Shown: positions 33,715-42,705, counted from the stretch's first letter. The stretch: 64,000 bases of DNA from Microbacterium limosum (GCF_036324365.1 NZ_CP137080.1:1116001-1180000), one strand, 5' to 3'. Notes: a model not told the origin generated them from the letters alone. Numbers and translations: made by a program.

Positions 33715-34851
33715 GTGGTGCTTGCCGGATACGACCATGAGCCGGTGATACTTCGCGGCGAGACTCGGGTCTTGTCTGCGGGCTTGGTCTGCGCTGATGA
33801 ACAGTGCTTCGCGGAGCAGGGCATCGCCGTGCTTGGTGGGTCCGCCGTGGTGACCGGAGATTCCTGAGGAGTCGAGCGAAGGGACCAGGCCGCTGAAGGA
33901 GCGCACGGCGGCGAGGGATCGGAATCGTCCGGGGTCGCCGAGCCTGCCGAGGATGACCGCGCCGTTGACCGGGCCGACCCCCGGTGCTGAGGTGATGATG
34001 CCGCGCGGGTCGCGCTCACGGACCAACGCGTCGATGCGGTCGTCGAGTTCCTTGAGCTCTTCCGTGATCCGCAGTGCGAGTCGTGCTTCGACGGCGATGT
34101 CCTCGGCGAGATCGGTGAACTCCAGGTCTTCGCCCCAGAGTTCTCGTGACGCTGCCGCGGCGGCGAGGATCGTGTCCGCGACGGCTTCGCCCCAGGCTCC
34201 ACGGGAGTGTCTCCCGAGGAACCTGATCAGCCGGGTTCGTCCCAGCCGTCGCACCGCGATTGGGTCAGCGTAACCTGCGGCAAGAAACCGGAGCGGGGTC
34301 AGATTCGACAGGTCGCCGCTGAACGCGGCGTGCCAGTCGGGGCCGAGGATCTCCAGCAGCGCGTCGAGCCTGGCGATGCTCGTCGTGCGGCGCTTGACCA
34401 GCGTGGAATGCATTTTCGTCGCCCGACGTAACGGGTCGCCCGGACCCAGCCCCCGTTCGGAGTAGAGGCCTTCCGGGTGCAGCAGTGGCAGCCTCGCCAG
34501 GAGCACCGAGTCGAGCCGGTCGCTCTTGGTGTGCTTCGCGTAGTACGCGCGCAGGTCCGCGGATCTCTCCGCGGGAACGAGAACGACATGCGCGCCGCGG
34601 CGACGGAACCATGCCGCTAACGGCACCCAGGCGTTGCGGGTCGGCTCCATCACCACCGTCACGCCATCTGCTGCGGCCCCGCTGGGAAGTCTCGACCACA
34701 GCTGCTCGAGATCGGCGGGGCTGGTGCGGAACCGATACCCAGACCACAGCAGTTCGCCGCGCTCGTCGGCGACGCTGGCTTGATGCGGGGCGCGGACGGC
34801 GATATCCACGCCGATTCGAACGATCATCCAAGACTCCTTCGCGTTGTTCAT
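33715..34851 (-). pseudogene. IS110-family transposase, N-terminal part
   Basis: About 379 codons carrying the RuvC-like DEDD domain (Asp in VRIGVDIAVRAPHQ, Glu in VTVVMEPTRNAWVPL, Asp pair in HTKSDRLDSVLLARL) and most of the C-terminal Tnp20-type domain (APGVGPVNGAVILGRLGD; LAAVRSFSGLVPSLDSSG with the conserved Ser). It is cut after MVVSGKHH by IS3. An internal ATG at 34827 (MIVRIGVDIA) is a better start than 34851. Confidence 0.88.
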
Positions 34852-35120
34852 CCGGTGACCGGCGGCCGTGCTGCGCGAGGGAGTCGATCCGCACCAGACA
34901 TTCGCTAACAGGGATCCTCGACCGTCGGTGGCGAGGTCACCGGGTTCCTAACAGGGCATCTCGAGCTCCGGCAGTGGCCCCACCCGTCAACGCGATCAAC
35001 AGGCAAGAAGTCGCGACGCGCTCCACTCGGTCAAGCAACGACGACGGGCGGGTGCCGGACAACACCGATCCTGCCCGCCGGCCGACGAACCTGCTCGAGT
35101 GCTGCCCACCCAGCTTGAAT

Positions 35121-35726
35121 GTCGGTGAGGGTCGATGCGGGCGGTCCGAACTCGTCGACGCAGTGTAGGAAGGTGTCCACGACGGTTTTGCCGGTGACGG
35201 GGTGGTGGACGGTGCAGGAGAGCAGTTTGCGGGAGTGGTCGTCGAGCCAGTTCAGGATCTCGACGTCGGTGCCCTCGGCCAGGCGCCAGTGGGTGAAGTC
35301 GGATTGCCAGGTCTCGTTGGGCCTGTCTGCTTCGAACCGGATGTAGGAGGAGCGGGGGCGTTTGCGGGGTTCGGGGGCGATCAGCCCGGCAGTGTGCAGG
35401 ATGCGGCGGATGGTGGAGGTCGACGGGGCCTGTAGCCCTTCCTGGGTCAGGTGCCAGGCGATCGTGACCGGGCCAGCGTCGGTTCCGGCCGCGGTCAGCG
35501 CGGCCCGCAGCTGCACGATCCGGTCACGGACCCGGTCGGTGACCGCCTGCGGGCTGGTCAACGGGGCACGGGATCGGGGCTTCAGCCCGTCCAGACCCTC
35601 GTCGCGGTAACGGGCGAGGAGCTTGTGTAAGTACTGCCGAGACATCCCGTACTCGGCCGCTGCTGCCGTGACCGACAGCTCCCCGGCGACGATCTTCAAC
35701 ACCACGACCCGATGCTTCGACGACAT
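35121..35726 (-). pseudogene. IS481-family transposase, N-terminal part
   Basis: About 202 codons: helix-turn-helix (AGELSVTAAAAEYGMSRQYL), HTH_29/32-like region, then the integrase core with the first catalytic Asp in WQSDFTHWRL and DDHSRKLLSCTVHH, ending ASTLTD at the IS110 boundary. It continues at 32130. Confidence 0.88.
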
Positions 35727-35810
35727 GCACGAGTGTCGCCTATGACGCGACTCACGTGTCGCCGATCACCTGTCGCCTATGTCGTGAACTCAGACACCCT
35801 CAGGTCCACC

Positions 35811-36227
35811 ATGATGCTCTTACTCGAACCCTCGACAAGAGCAATGAGATTATCGGACAGCACGTCCAGGGAGAGCCCGCCGGTTTCGGCGGGCTCTTTC
35901 GTTTGCCCCGTGCCGTCGGGGATGACGGTGGACTGTGCATGTCGTGCCTCGTGGACGAGCGCTCGGCTGTCTGGGCCGTAGATGACGTCGAACGGTGTCT
36001 GGTAGGTCGCATCGACGTGGTGCCTGCCGTCGTCGTCGGTAGTGACGAGGAGCTTGTCGAAGAGGAGCTGGTTGAGCATGCGGCGGATGTGCTCGGGGGC
36101 TTGCCGGTAGGTGTTGCCTGCGTGCTGGGCGATGTCGAGCGCGATCCGGATGAGCTCGTCGGCCTCGGTGAGGTCGGCATTGAGGGCGTTGAGGCTGCGG
36201 GTTGTGGCGGCTGAATATTCGCTTCTC
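35811..36227 (-). pseudogene. Large serine recombinase, C-terminal remnant
   Basis: On the minus strand: LNALNADLTEADELIRIALD, then GNTYRQAPEHIRRMLNQLLF and DKLLVTTDDDGRHHVDATYQ. This pattern (helices followed by RxAPxxxRRxxNQxxF) is the C-terminal region of large serine integrases. The catalytic N-terminus is lost at the IS21 end (36228). The gene runs towards the tRNA-Ala. In the state before the IS481 insertion its last codons would have continued antisense into the tRNA. It is probably the integrase of the element once integrated at this tRNA. Confidence 0.7.
35872..35899 (+). terminator. Hairpin that probably ended the tRNA-Ala transcript before IS insertion
   Basis: AGAGCCCGCC, loop GGTTTC-like, GGCGGGCTCT, followed by TTCGTTTG. 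Without the 4.3-kb insertion it would lie about 75 bases after the tRNA. It overlaps the serine recombinase frame on the other strand. Confidence 0.55.
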
Positions 36228-36373
36228 TGAGCGCCACGAGTATTGCGGTTGAGCGCCAACCTGCTCGTGGGCGCGTTCGCGTCGTTGAGCGCCACCGAGT
36301 ATTCGGGTTCGGCGCCACCTTCCTAGGCTCCTTCTGCCGCGTGGCTGATCACGCGGCAGAAGGAGTAGTTCGG

Positions 36374-37939
36374 ATGGTACGCAGGATCAAGGCGAAGCTG
36401 GTGTTGAGGCTTCGCGCGGAGGGGCTCACGGGTCGGCAGATCGCGGCGCTGGGCATGTCTCGGCACTCGGTGTCGGCGGTGCTCAACGCCGCCGACCGGG
36501 AGGGCGTCGGCTGGGACGACGTCGCGGAGCTCGACGAGGCGGACGTGTATGCGCGGCTGTTCCCCGGGCGTGGTGAGCACGAGAGTGTTCACGCGCAGCC
36601 GGACTGGGACAAGGTGCATCGGGAACTCGCGAGGGTCGGGGTGACGTTGAAGCTGCTGCATGGCGAGTACGTCGATGCCTGCCGTGCCAAGGGCGAGACG
36701 GCGATGGGCTACGACCGGTTCTGCAAGACCTACCAGCGTCACGTGCTGGTGATCGGGGCGGCGTCGCGGGTCGGTCACAAGGCCGGGCAGACGGTCGAGG
36801 TCGACTGGTCGGGCAAGACTATGCAGCTCAGCGACCCGGTCACCGGGCAGGCGACGAGGGTCTACCTGTTCGTCGCGACGCTGCCGTTCTCCCGCTACTC
36901 GTTCGTCGAGCCGACGCTGGATATGAAGCAGGACACCTGGCTGCGCGCGAACACGGCGATGTTCGACTGGTTCGGCGGGTCCGTCCCGCGGATCGTTCCG
37001 GACAACCTGAAGGCGGGTGTGATCAAGCACCCTGCCGAGGGCGAGGTGGTGCTGAACGACGCGTATCGGGAGCTCGCGGCGCACTATTCGGCGGCGGTGC
37101 TGCCGGGACGGGTGAAGAAGCCGAAGGACAAGCCGAGTGTCGAGGGCACGGTCGGGAACGTTGCGACGGTGGTGATCGCGGCTCTGCGCAACCAGCGGTT
37201 CGCGACGCTGCCGGAGTTGCGGGCCGCGGTCTACGAACGCGTCGCCGCTTACAACGCGAAGCCGTTTCAGAAACGTGCCGGGTCGAGGCTTTCGGTGTTC
37301 GAGGGTGAGGAGAAGCCGCTGCTGCGGCCGCTGCCGCAGGTTCCGTTCGAGATCTCGCAGTGGCTCTACGGCCGCAAGGTTCAGAAGAACGGGCATGTGG
37401 TGTTCGAGCGGAACTTCTACTCCGTCCCTTACGAGAACATCGGTCGGTCTGTCGACCTGCCCATCACCGACACCATGTTGGAGGTGTTCGCCGGGGATCA
37501 GCGGCTCACCAGTCATCTGCTCGCCCCGGCCGGGGTGGTCAACGAGTACCGGACGCATGACAGCGATCTGCCCGATGGGCCCCGCTACCAGCAGATGGAC
37601 CCGCAACGGGCGCGGGAGTGGGCCGCTCGGGTCGGGGAGCACACCACGACGATCGTGAACCGGATCTTCGAGTCCGTCCCGGTCGATGAGCAGGGGCTCG
37701 GGGCTGCGCTGGCAGTGCTCAGGTTGACCCGACGCTACTCCGCCGCCCGTGTCGAAGCCGCCGCTGGCATCGCGCTCGAGTCCCGCGTCCGATCACCGCG
37801 GTATGCGCATCTGCGGCCGATCCTGGAGTCCCACCAGGACCAGACCGGCAGACGCCAGCCGAGGTTCGAACCGTCGGCCCCAGAGGAACCGGCCGGGTAT
37901 GTCCGCGGCGCCGACTACTACGCAGGAGACGCCCGATGA
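36374..37939 (+). CDS. istA: IS21-family transposase IstA
   Basis: 521 residues from the ATG at 36374, which follows AGAAGGAG; a GTG at 36341 is in frame but has no ribosome-binding site. Helix-turn-helix (LRAEGLTGRQIAALGMSRHSV), integrase core with Asp in TVEVDWSGKT, Asp in IVPDNLKAGV and Glu in KPSVEGTVGNV, and a C-terminal beta domain (NGHVVFERNFYSVPYE). The frame is intact. Its stop overlaps the istB ATG. Confidence 0.93.
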   Translation: MVRRIKAKLVLRLRAEGLTGRQIAALGMSRHSVSAVLNAADREGVGWDDVAELDEADVYARLFPGRGEHESVHAQPDWDKVHRELARVGVTLKLLHGEYVDACRAKGETAMGYDRFCKTYQRHVLVIGAASRVGHKAGQTVEVDWSGKTMQLSDPVTGQATRVYLFVATLPFSRYSFVEPTLDMKQDTWLRANTAMFDWFGGSVPRIVPDNLKAGVIKHPAEGEVVLNDAYRELAAHYSAAVLPGRVKKPKDKPSVEGTVGNVATVVIAALRNQRFATLPELRAAVYERVAAYNAKPFQKRAGSRLSVFEGEEKPLLRPLPQVPFEISQWLYGRKVQKNGHVVFERNFYSVPYENIGRSVDLPITDTMLEVFAGDQRLTSHLLAPAGVVNEYRTHDSDLPDGPRYQQMDPQRAREWAARVGEHTTTIVNRIFESVPVDEQGLGAALAVLRLTRRYSAARVEAAAGIALESRVRSPRYAHLRPILESHQDQTGRRQPRFEPSAPEEPAGYVRGADYYAGDAR

Positions 37940-38685
37940 GCCGGCTCGATGCGGAGACGAAGCGGAAGCTGCGGGAGATGGGCGTCCCCGCCCTCGTCGA
38001 CGCGCTCGACATCCAGGACGAGGGCCTCACGATGGGGCTGGTGTTCGAGGAGAGGATCAAGCTCGCCGTCGACGACGCCCACGCCGCGTTCACCCACTCC
38101 AAAGTCGAAGGCCTCATCCGATGAGCGGGCCTGCGCTACCCGAACGCGGACCTCCGCTGCGTCGACATGCTCGAACAACGCGGCCTGGACCGGGGTGTGA
38201 TCGCGCAGCTCGGGACCTGCCAGTTCATCACGAGGCACATGAACGTCGTGTTCCAAGGCTTCACCGGCTCCGGGAAGTCCTACCTCGGCTCGGCGTTGGC
38301 GAAGCAGGCCTGTCAGCACCGCTACCGGGCGCACTACATCCGCATGCCCGACCTCGAAGAGACCTGGACCGCGGCGAAAGACAAGCCCGCCGGTCGGGAG
38401 AAGTGGTTGCGGAAGTACTCCACGTTCACGCTCCTCGTGATCGACGAATGGCTGCTCGACCCGCCCACCGACGACGTCCGGTCCATGCTGCTCGAGCTCC
38501 TCGAACGCCGTTACGACGCGACCTCGACGGTGTTCTGCACCCAGTACGCGAAGAAGGACTGGCACCAGCGCCTCGGCGGAGGGGTCCACGCCGACGCGAT
38601 CATGGACCGCATCGTCCACAACACCCTCTGGATCGAGACCGGCGACGTCAACATGCGGGAGCACACCGCCGCCGCGGCCGGCTGA
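37936..38685 (+). pseudogene. istB: IS21 helper ATPase IstB with in-frame stop
   Basis: The same reading frame carries a complete IstB: MSRLDAETKRKLREMGVPAL at the start, Walker A GFTGSGKSYLG, Walker B LLVIDEWLL, and the C-terminal MDRIVHNTLWIETGD. A TGA at 38122-38124, in place of what should be an Arg codon (GLIR-stop-AGLRYPNADLR), cuts it after 62 residues. The second part may restart at 38167, keeping the ATPase core, but loses the N-terminal region that contacts IstA. Without IstB the element should be immobile. Confidence 0.88.
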
Positions 38686-38868
38686 ACCCGGGCCGGTGAG
38701 CGTCGCGCCGACCGGGGTGGCGCTCACCGGCAATACCGGTGGCCCTGAGAGTGAATATCGAGTGGCGCTCAACCGCAATAATCAGTGGCGCTCACGACTC
38801 CAAATACTCAGCGGCGAGTTCGCGCGAGTGGTACCGTTTTTCGTACAACTTTTGGGAGGGGCGTGACG

Positions 38869-39120
38869 GTGTCGGCTATAACGGCGTCCGAGGCTCGGAA
38901 GAGCCTGTTCGGACTCATCCAACAGGTCAATGATGATCACATCGCGGTGGAGGTCGTGTCCCGGCGCGGCAACGCGGTCATCCTCTCGAAGGACGACTAT
39001 GACGCGCTCACCGAAACGGCCTACCTGCTGCGCAACCCCGCCAATGCCGAGCGACTTCTCGGTGCGATCGAGCGTGCACGTCGTGGTGAGTTCGAGAATC
39101 ACGATCTGCTCGACGCGTGA
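38869..39120 (+). CDS. yefM: Antitoxin of the YefM/Phd family
   Basis: 83 residues from the GTG at 38869 (GGGAGGG 8 bases upstream; a GTG at 38863 is too close to it). MSAITASEARKSLFGLIQQV is the typical YefM DNA-binding start; the C-terminal LLGAIERARRGEFENHDLL wraps the toxin. Upstream, GTACCGTTTTTCGTAC (38831-38846) has the spaced GTAC cores seen in YefM-YoeB operators, so it is probably autoregulated. The gene starts 75 bases beyond the IS21 end. Confidence 0.92.
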   Translation: MSAITASEARKSLFGLIQQVNDDHIAVEVVSRRGNAVILSKDDYDALTETAYLLRNPANAERLLGAIERARRGEFENHDLLDA

Positions 39121-39377
39121 CGCGCGCCCTCTCCTTCGACCGGAACGGGTGGGAGGACTACGTGTACTGGCAGACGCAGGACCGTAGGACGCTCAAACGC
39201 ATCAACGCGCTCCTCGCTGATATCGCCCGCGACCCGTTCGCCGGCATCGGCAAGCCCGAGCCGCTCCGCCACGTGTTGTCTGGCGCGTGGTCCCGGCGCA
39301 TCGACGACAAGAACCGACTCGTCTACTACGTGACCGACGACCACGTGGTGATCCTGCAGGCTCGCGATCACTACTGA
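39117..39377 (+). CDS. yoeB: Toxin of the YoeB/Txe family (mRNA interferase)
   Basis: 86 residues, GTG start overlapping the antitoxin stop. It matches YoeB: LSFDRNGWEDYVYWQTQDRRTLKRIN at the start and GIGKPEPLRHVLSGAWSRRIDDKNRLVYYV with the catalytic Glu, Arg and terminal His/Tyr (ARDHY). It cleaves mRNA on the ribosome when not bound by YefM. All expected catalytic positions are present. Confidence 0.93.
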   Translation: MTRALSFDRNGWEDYVYWQTQDRRTLKRINALLADIARDPFAGIGKPEPLRHVLSGAWSRRIDDKNRLVYYVTDDHVVILQARDHY

Positions 39378-39471
39378 CACGACGGACGCGGTTCTCTGCT
39401 CGCCAGCCGATCCCGACCTCGTCCCACCACTCCGGACCCCCGTATCATGGGGGGCATCGTGGAGGTCGACG

Positions 39472-40251
39472 ATGTCCTCAGAGCCGCACGCACCCGGTGA
39501 AACGCTGATCACGTCGGTCCAGCGCGCCCTGCGGCTGGTGGACGTCGTGGCCAACTCCTCCCGGCCGGTGACGGCGAAGACGCTCGCCCATGCGTCGGGG
39601 CTGACGCTCGGAACGACCTACAACCTGGTGCGCACTCTGATCCGCGAAGGCTACTTGGCGACGGAGCCGGACGGACTCGTGCTCGGTGCCAAGTTTCCCG
39701 GGCTGCGCGACAGGGATGATTCGGGGGTGTTCCTTGCACGGGTGCGCGAGTCGCTCCACGAGGTGGCGGACGGCCTGGGCGCGACGGCGTATCTCTCCCG
39801 CTATGCCGACGGCGAGGTGCACCTCATCGACATCGTCGACGCCAAGTCGAGCCCGCGGGTCGAACTGTGGGTGGGGCTGCACTCAAGCGCTCACGCGACC
39901 GCGCTCGGCAAGCAGATCCTCGCCGAGCTCTCGCCGGATGAGCGGCGCGACTACCTCTCGCGTCATCCGCTGGACGAGCTGACGCCCCACACGATCAGGG
40001 ACCGCCGGCTCCTGCTGGAGCAACTGGAGCGGGCGGGGCCCGTCGTCCTCGACCGGGAGGAGTATGCGATCGGGTACATGTGCCTCGCGGTGCCGGTGCA
40101 GACACCGGTGGTGACGGCATCCCTCGCGGTGTCGATTCCGGCGCACGCCGAGGGAATCGACACGGACGCGCTCGCGCTCCGTCTGCGCAGGATCGCGAAC
40201 CGGCTGTCGATGCGCCTGGCGGCGGACCGTTTCGGACAGTTCGCGCGCTGA
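39472..40251 (+). CDS. IclR-family transcriptional regulator
   Basis: 259 residues. Winged helix (ITSVQRALRLVDVVANSSRP, LAHASGLTLGTTYNLVRTL), then the GAF-like effector domain (HSSAHATALGKQILAEL; REEYAIGYMCLAVPV). It stands 160 bases upstream of the dehydrogenase operon in the same direction and probably controls it; effector unknown. Confidence 0.88.
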   Translation: MSSEPHAPGETLITSVQRALRLVDVVANSSRPVTAKTLAHASGLTLGTTYNLVRTLIREGYLATEPDGLVLGAKFPGLRDRDDSGVFLARVRESLHEVADGLGATAYLSRYADGEVHLIDIVDAKSSPRVELWVGLHSSAHATALGKQILAELSPDERRDYLSRHPLDELTPHTIRDRRLLLEQLERAGPVVLDREEYAIGYMCLAVPVQTPVVTASLAVSIPAHAEGIDTDALALRLRRIANRLSMRLAADRFGQFAR

Positions 40252-40412
40252 TCACCCGCCCGCGGATGACGGATGCCGCGGACGGACGCTCCCACTTCAC
40301 CATCTGAAATCCGGCACCTGTCGCCGGACCGGCCGACCTGTCTATCGTGGCCCCGACGGCGGCATACCCGCCCGCCGCCCCGACAGTGCTGTCACCACCA
40401 AGGAGGGTTGCA

Positions 40413-41420
40413 ATGACGCCATCCCCACGGCTCGATGACGCGACGCGTCGCGAGCTGCTGAACACGATGCTCCTCATCCGCACATACGAAGAGGCCATCC
40501 TGCGCGAGTATCACGCCGGCAAGTCGCCGGTGTTCGACATCGGTGCCGGCCTGGTGCCGGGCGAGATGCATCTGTCTGCGGGCCAGGAGCCCGTCGCCGC
40601 AGGTGTCTGCGCTCATCTCACCCCCGACGATGCGCTCACCGGCACGCATCGACCGCACCACATCGCGATCGCGCACGGCGTGGACCTCCGGGCGATGACG
40701 GCGGAGATCTTCGGCCGGGAGACCGGTCTCGGGCGCGGCCGGGGCGGACACATGCACCTGTTCGACCCGGCGACGCACTTCTCGTGCTCGGGCATCATCG
40801 CCGAGGGGCTGCCGCCGGCTCTCGGCCAGGCGTTCGCGTTCCAGCGACGGGGCACCGACCGCGTCGCCGTCGCGGTGACGGGCGAGGGGGCCGCGAACCA
40901 GGGCGCCTTCCACGAATCACTCAACCTCGCCGCGGTCTGGAACCTGCCGGTCGTCTTCGTCGTGGAGGACAACGACTGGGGCATCTCGGTGCCGCGCGCC
41001 GCCGCGACCGCGGTCGCCTCGAACGCCGACCGCGCGGCCGCCTACGGCATCCCCGGCGTCCGCGTCGAAGACAACGACGTCGAGGGCGTCTACCGTGCCG
41101 CGGGCGAGGCGGTCGCGCGAGCGCGGGCCGGCGAGGGGCCCTCCCTCATCGAGGTGCACACGCTTCGACTGTGGGGTCACTTCGAGGGAGACGCGCAGGG
41201 GTACCGAGCCGACATCGAGGGCGTTCCCGGGCGCGACCCGATCCCCACCTACGTGGCGAAGCTCGTCGCCGACGGTGTCATCGAGGAGGCGGATGCCGCG
41301 GTCATGCGCGCCAGCGCCTCCGAAAGGGTCGAGGACGCCGTCGCCTACGCGAAATCCTCGCCCATCCCCGACCCCACCCACGCACTGGACTACGTGTTCG
41401 CGGAAGGAGCACGCTCATGA
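40413..41420 (+). CDS. acoA: Thiamine-PP dependent dehydrogenase E1 alpha (acetoin dehydrogenase-like)
   Basis: 335 residues from the ATG at 40413, with AAGGAGG upstream. It carries the TPP motif (GEGAANQGAFHESLNLAAVWNL with the following VVEDNDWG), the phosphorylation-loop-like GRGRGGHMH, and HTLRLWGHFEGDAQGYR, which resembles acetoin dehydrogenase alpha. With the next gene it forms the alpha2beta2 decarboxylase of a 2-oxoacid/acetoin complex, transferring the acyl or acetyl group to lipoyl. Exact substrate not provable from sequence. Confidence 0.85.
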   Translation: MTPSPRLDDATRRELLNTMLLIRTYEEAILREYHAGKSPVFDIGAGLVPGEMHLSAGQEPVAAGVCAHLTPDDALTGTHRPHHIAIAHGVDLRAMTAEIFGRETGLGRGRGGHMHLFDPATHFSCSGIIAEGLPPALGQAFAFQRRGTDRVAVAVTGEGAANQGAFHESLNLAAVWNLPVVFVVEDNDWGISVPRAAATAVASNADRAAAYGIPGVRVEDNDVEGVYRAAGEAVARARAGEGPSLIEVHTLRLWGHFEGDAQGYRADIEGVPGRDPIPTYVAKLVADGVIEEADAAVMRASASERVEDAVAYAKSSPIPDPTHALDYVFAEGARS

Positions 41421-42475
41421 GCACGACAGCGGATGCCGCATCGAAGGCGGTCGCGGTCGAACCCGCCCCCGGCAGCCGCAAGCTGTCGACGGCGAAGGCG
41501 CTTCAGGAGGCGATCGCACAGCAGATGCGCGCCGACCCCTCGGTGTTCGTCATGGGCGAGGACGTCGGCCCGTACGGCGGCATCTTCTCCTCCACGACGG
41601 GGCTCATCGACGAGTTCGGCCCCGAGCGGGTGCTCGACACGCCGATCTCCGAGACGGCGTTCATCGGCCTCGGAATCGGCGCGGCGGTCGAGGGCATGCG
41701 GCCGGTCGTCGAGCTGATGTTCGCCGACTTCTTCGGTGTGTGCATGGACCAGATCTACAACCACATGGCGAAGATCCACTACGAGTCCGGCGGCAACGTG
41801 AAGGTGCCGATGGTGCTGATGACGGCCACCGGCGGCGGGTACTCCGACGGCGCGCAGCACTCCCAGACCCTGTGGGGCACGTTCGCGCACCTGCCGGGAA
41901 TGAAGGTCGTCGTCCCTTCGACGCCCTACGACGCGAAGGGGCTCATGACCGCCGCCATCCGCAGCGACGACCCGGTCGTGTTCATGTTCCACAAGGGGGT
42001 CATGGGACTCGGGTGGATGAAGAAGAACCCCCGCTCGATCGGCGCGGTGCCCGAAGAGGCGTACGAGGTGCCGATCGGCAAGGCCCGCGTCGCGCGGGAG
42101 GGGACCGATGTCACGGTCGTGACCGTTTCCCTCTCGGTCCATCACGCGCTCGACGTGGCCGAGAAGCTGGAGGGGGAGGGCATCAGCGTCGAGGTGATCG
42201 ATCTCCGCTCCCTGGTGCCGCTGGACCGGGAGGCCATCGTCGCGTCGGTGTCGAAGACGGGACGACTCGTCGTCGTCGACGAGGACTACGAGTCGTTCGG
42301 CATGACGGGGGAGGTGATCGCCTCCGTCGCCGAACGCGATCCTGCGTTGCTGCGCCACGTGTCGCGCGTGGCGGTGCCCGACGTCCCGATCCCGTACGCG
42401 CGGGAGCTCGAATACGCGGTGCTGCCCACGCCCGCCCGCATCGAGGCGGCGATCCGTGAGGCGGTGACGGGGTGA
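41417..42475 (+). CDS. acoB: Thiamine-PP dependent dehydrogenase E1 beta (acetoin dehydrogenase-like)
   Basis: 352 residues, start overlapping the alpha stop (ATGA). MGEDVGPYGGIFSSTTGL, DTPISETAFIGLGIGAA and the C-terminal transketolase domain (VEVIDLRSLVPLDREAIVAS; VVDEDYESFGMTGEV) are all in place. The first 20 residues are an unconserved leader. The next gene again overlaps by 4 bases. Confidence 0.88.
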   Translation: MSTTADAASKAVAVEPAPGSRKLSTAKALQEAIAQQMRADPSVFVMGEDVGPYGGIFSSTTGLIDEFGPERVLDTPISETAFIGLGIGAAVEGMRPVVELMFADFFGVCMDQIYNHMAKIHYESGGNVKVPMVLMTATGGGYSDGAQHSQTLWGTFAHLPGMKVVVPSTPYDAKGLMTAAIRSDDPVVFMFHKGVMGLGWMKKNPRSIGAVPEEAYEVPIGKARVAREGTDVTVVTVSLSVHHALDVAEKLEGEGISVEVIDLRSLVPLDREAIVASVSKTGRLVVVDEDYESFGMTGEVIASVAERDPALLRHVSRVAVPDVPIPYARELEYAVLPTPARIEAAIREAVTG

Positions 42476-42705
42476 CGGATGTGCGATTCCCGTCGATGTC
42501 CGATGACGCGAATGCCCTGGGCGTCGTCGCGACGTGGTTCGTCGGTGACGGCGAGGAGGTCGCCGAGGGCGCCCTCATCGCCGAGGTCGCGATGCAGAAG
42601 GTCGACCAGGAGCTGTATGCCCCGGCATCCGGCGTCATCTCTCTGCTCGTCCCGGAAGAGCAGGCCGTGTCGCAGGGGGGCGTGATCGCGACCATCGAAG
42701 GATGA
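42472..42705 (+). CDS. Free-standing lipoyl-domain protein
   Basis: 77 residues, GTG start overlapping the E1 beta stop. The whole protein is one lipoyl/biotinyl domain: VRFPSMSDDANALGVVATWF, the modified Lys in EVAMQKVDQELYAPASG, and GGVIATIEG. No peripheral-subunit-binding or acyltransferase domain follows, so this is not a full E2. It probably carries the acyl group from E1 to an E2 core encoded elsewhere, or works without one. Confidence 0.85.
   Translation: MTDVRFPSMSDDANALGVVATWFVGDGEEVAEGALIAEVAMQKVDQELYAPASGVISLLVPEEQAVSQGGVIATIEG

Larger units (their letters stand above)
32131..35120 (-). mobile_element. IS110-family element inserted in IS481, itself interrupted by IS3
   Basis: Bounded by the two halves of the IS481 transposase (…CGTCCGTT at 32130; GTCGGTGAG from 35121), which rejoin as TLTDNGRVYT. 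No terminal inverted repeats are seen, as is normal for IS110. Transposase N-part 33715-34851, C-part 32147-32416. The roughly 270 bases beyond the transposase start (34852-35120) hold no gene and would be the region for the element's bridge-type structured RNA; this is inference from what is known of the IS110 family. Confidence 0.75.
31504..35796 (-). mobile_element. IS481-family element interrupted by IS110 and IS3
   Basis: Ends: TGTGATGAGTCGCGACATAG at 31505 and, read inwards from 35796, TGTCTGAGTTCACGACATAG; both are followed by further GACATAGG/CGTCATAGGCGACA sub-repeats. The 14-bp repeat flanks the element. The transposase is split: N-part 35121-35726, C-part 31555-32130. Removing 32131-35120 gives an element of about 1.3 kb. 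Confidence 0.85.
36228..38794 (+). mobile_element. IS21-family element
   Basis: The left end is TGAGCGCCAC with a second copy TTGAGCGCCA about 20 bases in; the right end, read inwards from 38794, is TGAGCGCCAC then TTGAGCGCCAC. Such multiple end repeats plus istA-istB are diagnostic of IS21. The bases next to the ends (…TTCTC and CGACTC…) do not show a clear target duplication. Confidence 0.88.

Noticed and set aside
36228..38794. CRISPR-like reading of the repeated GAGCGCCAC motifs
   Set aside because: The repeats are few, irregular and lie at the two ends of an istA-istB unit in inverted orientation; they are IS21 terminal repeats. No CRISPR array is seen anywhere in the window.
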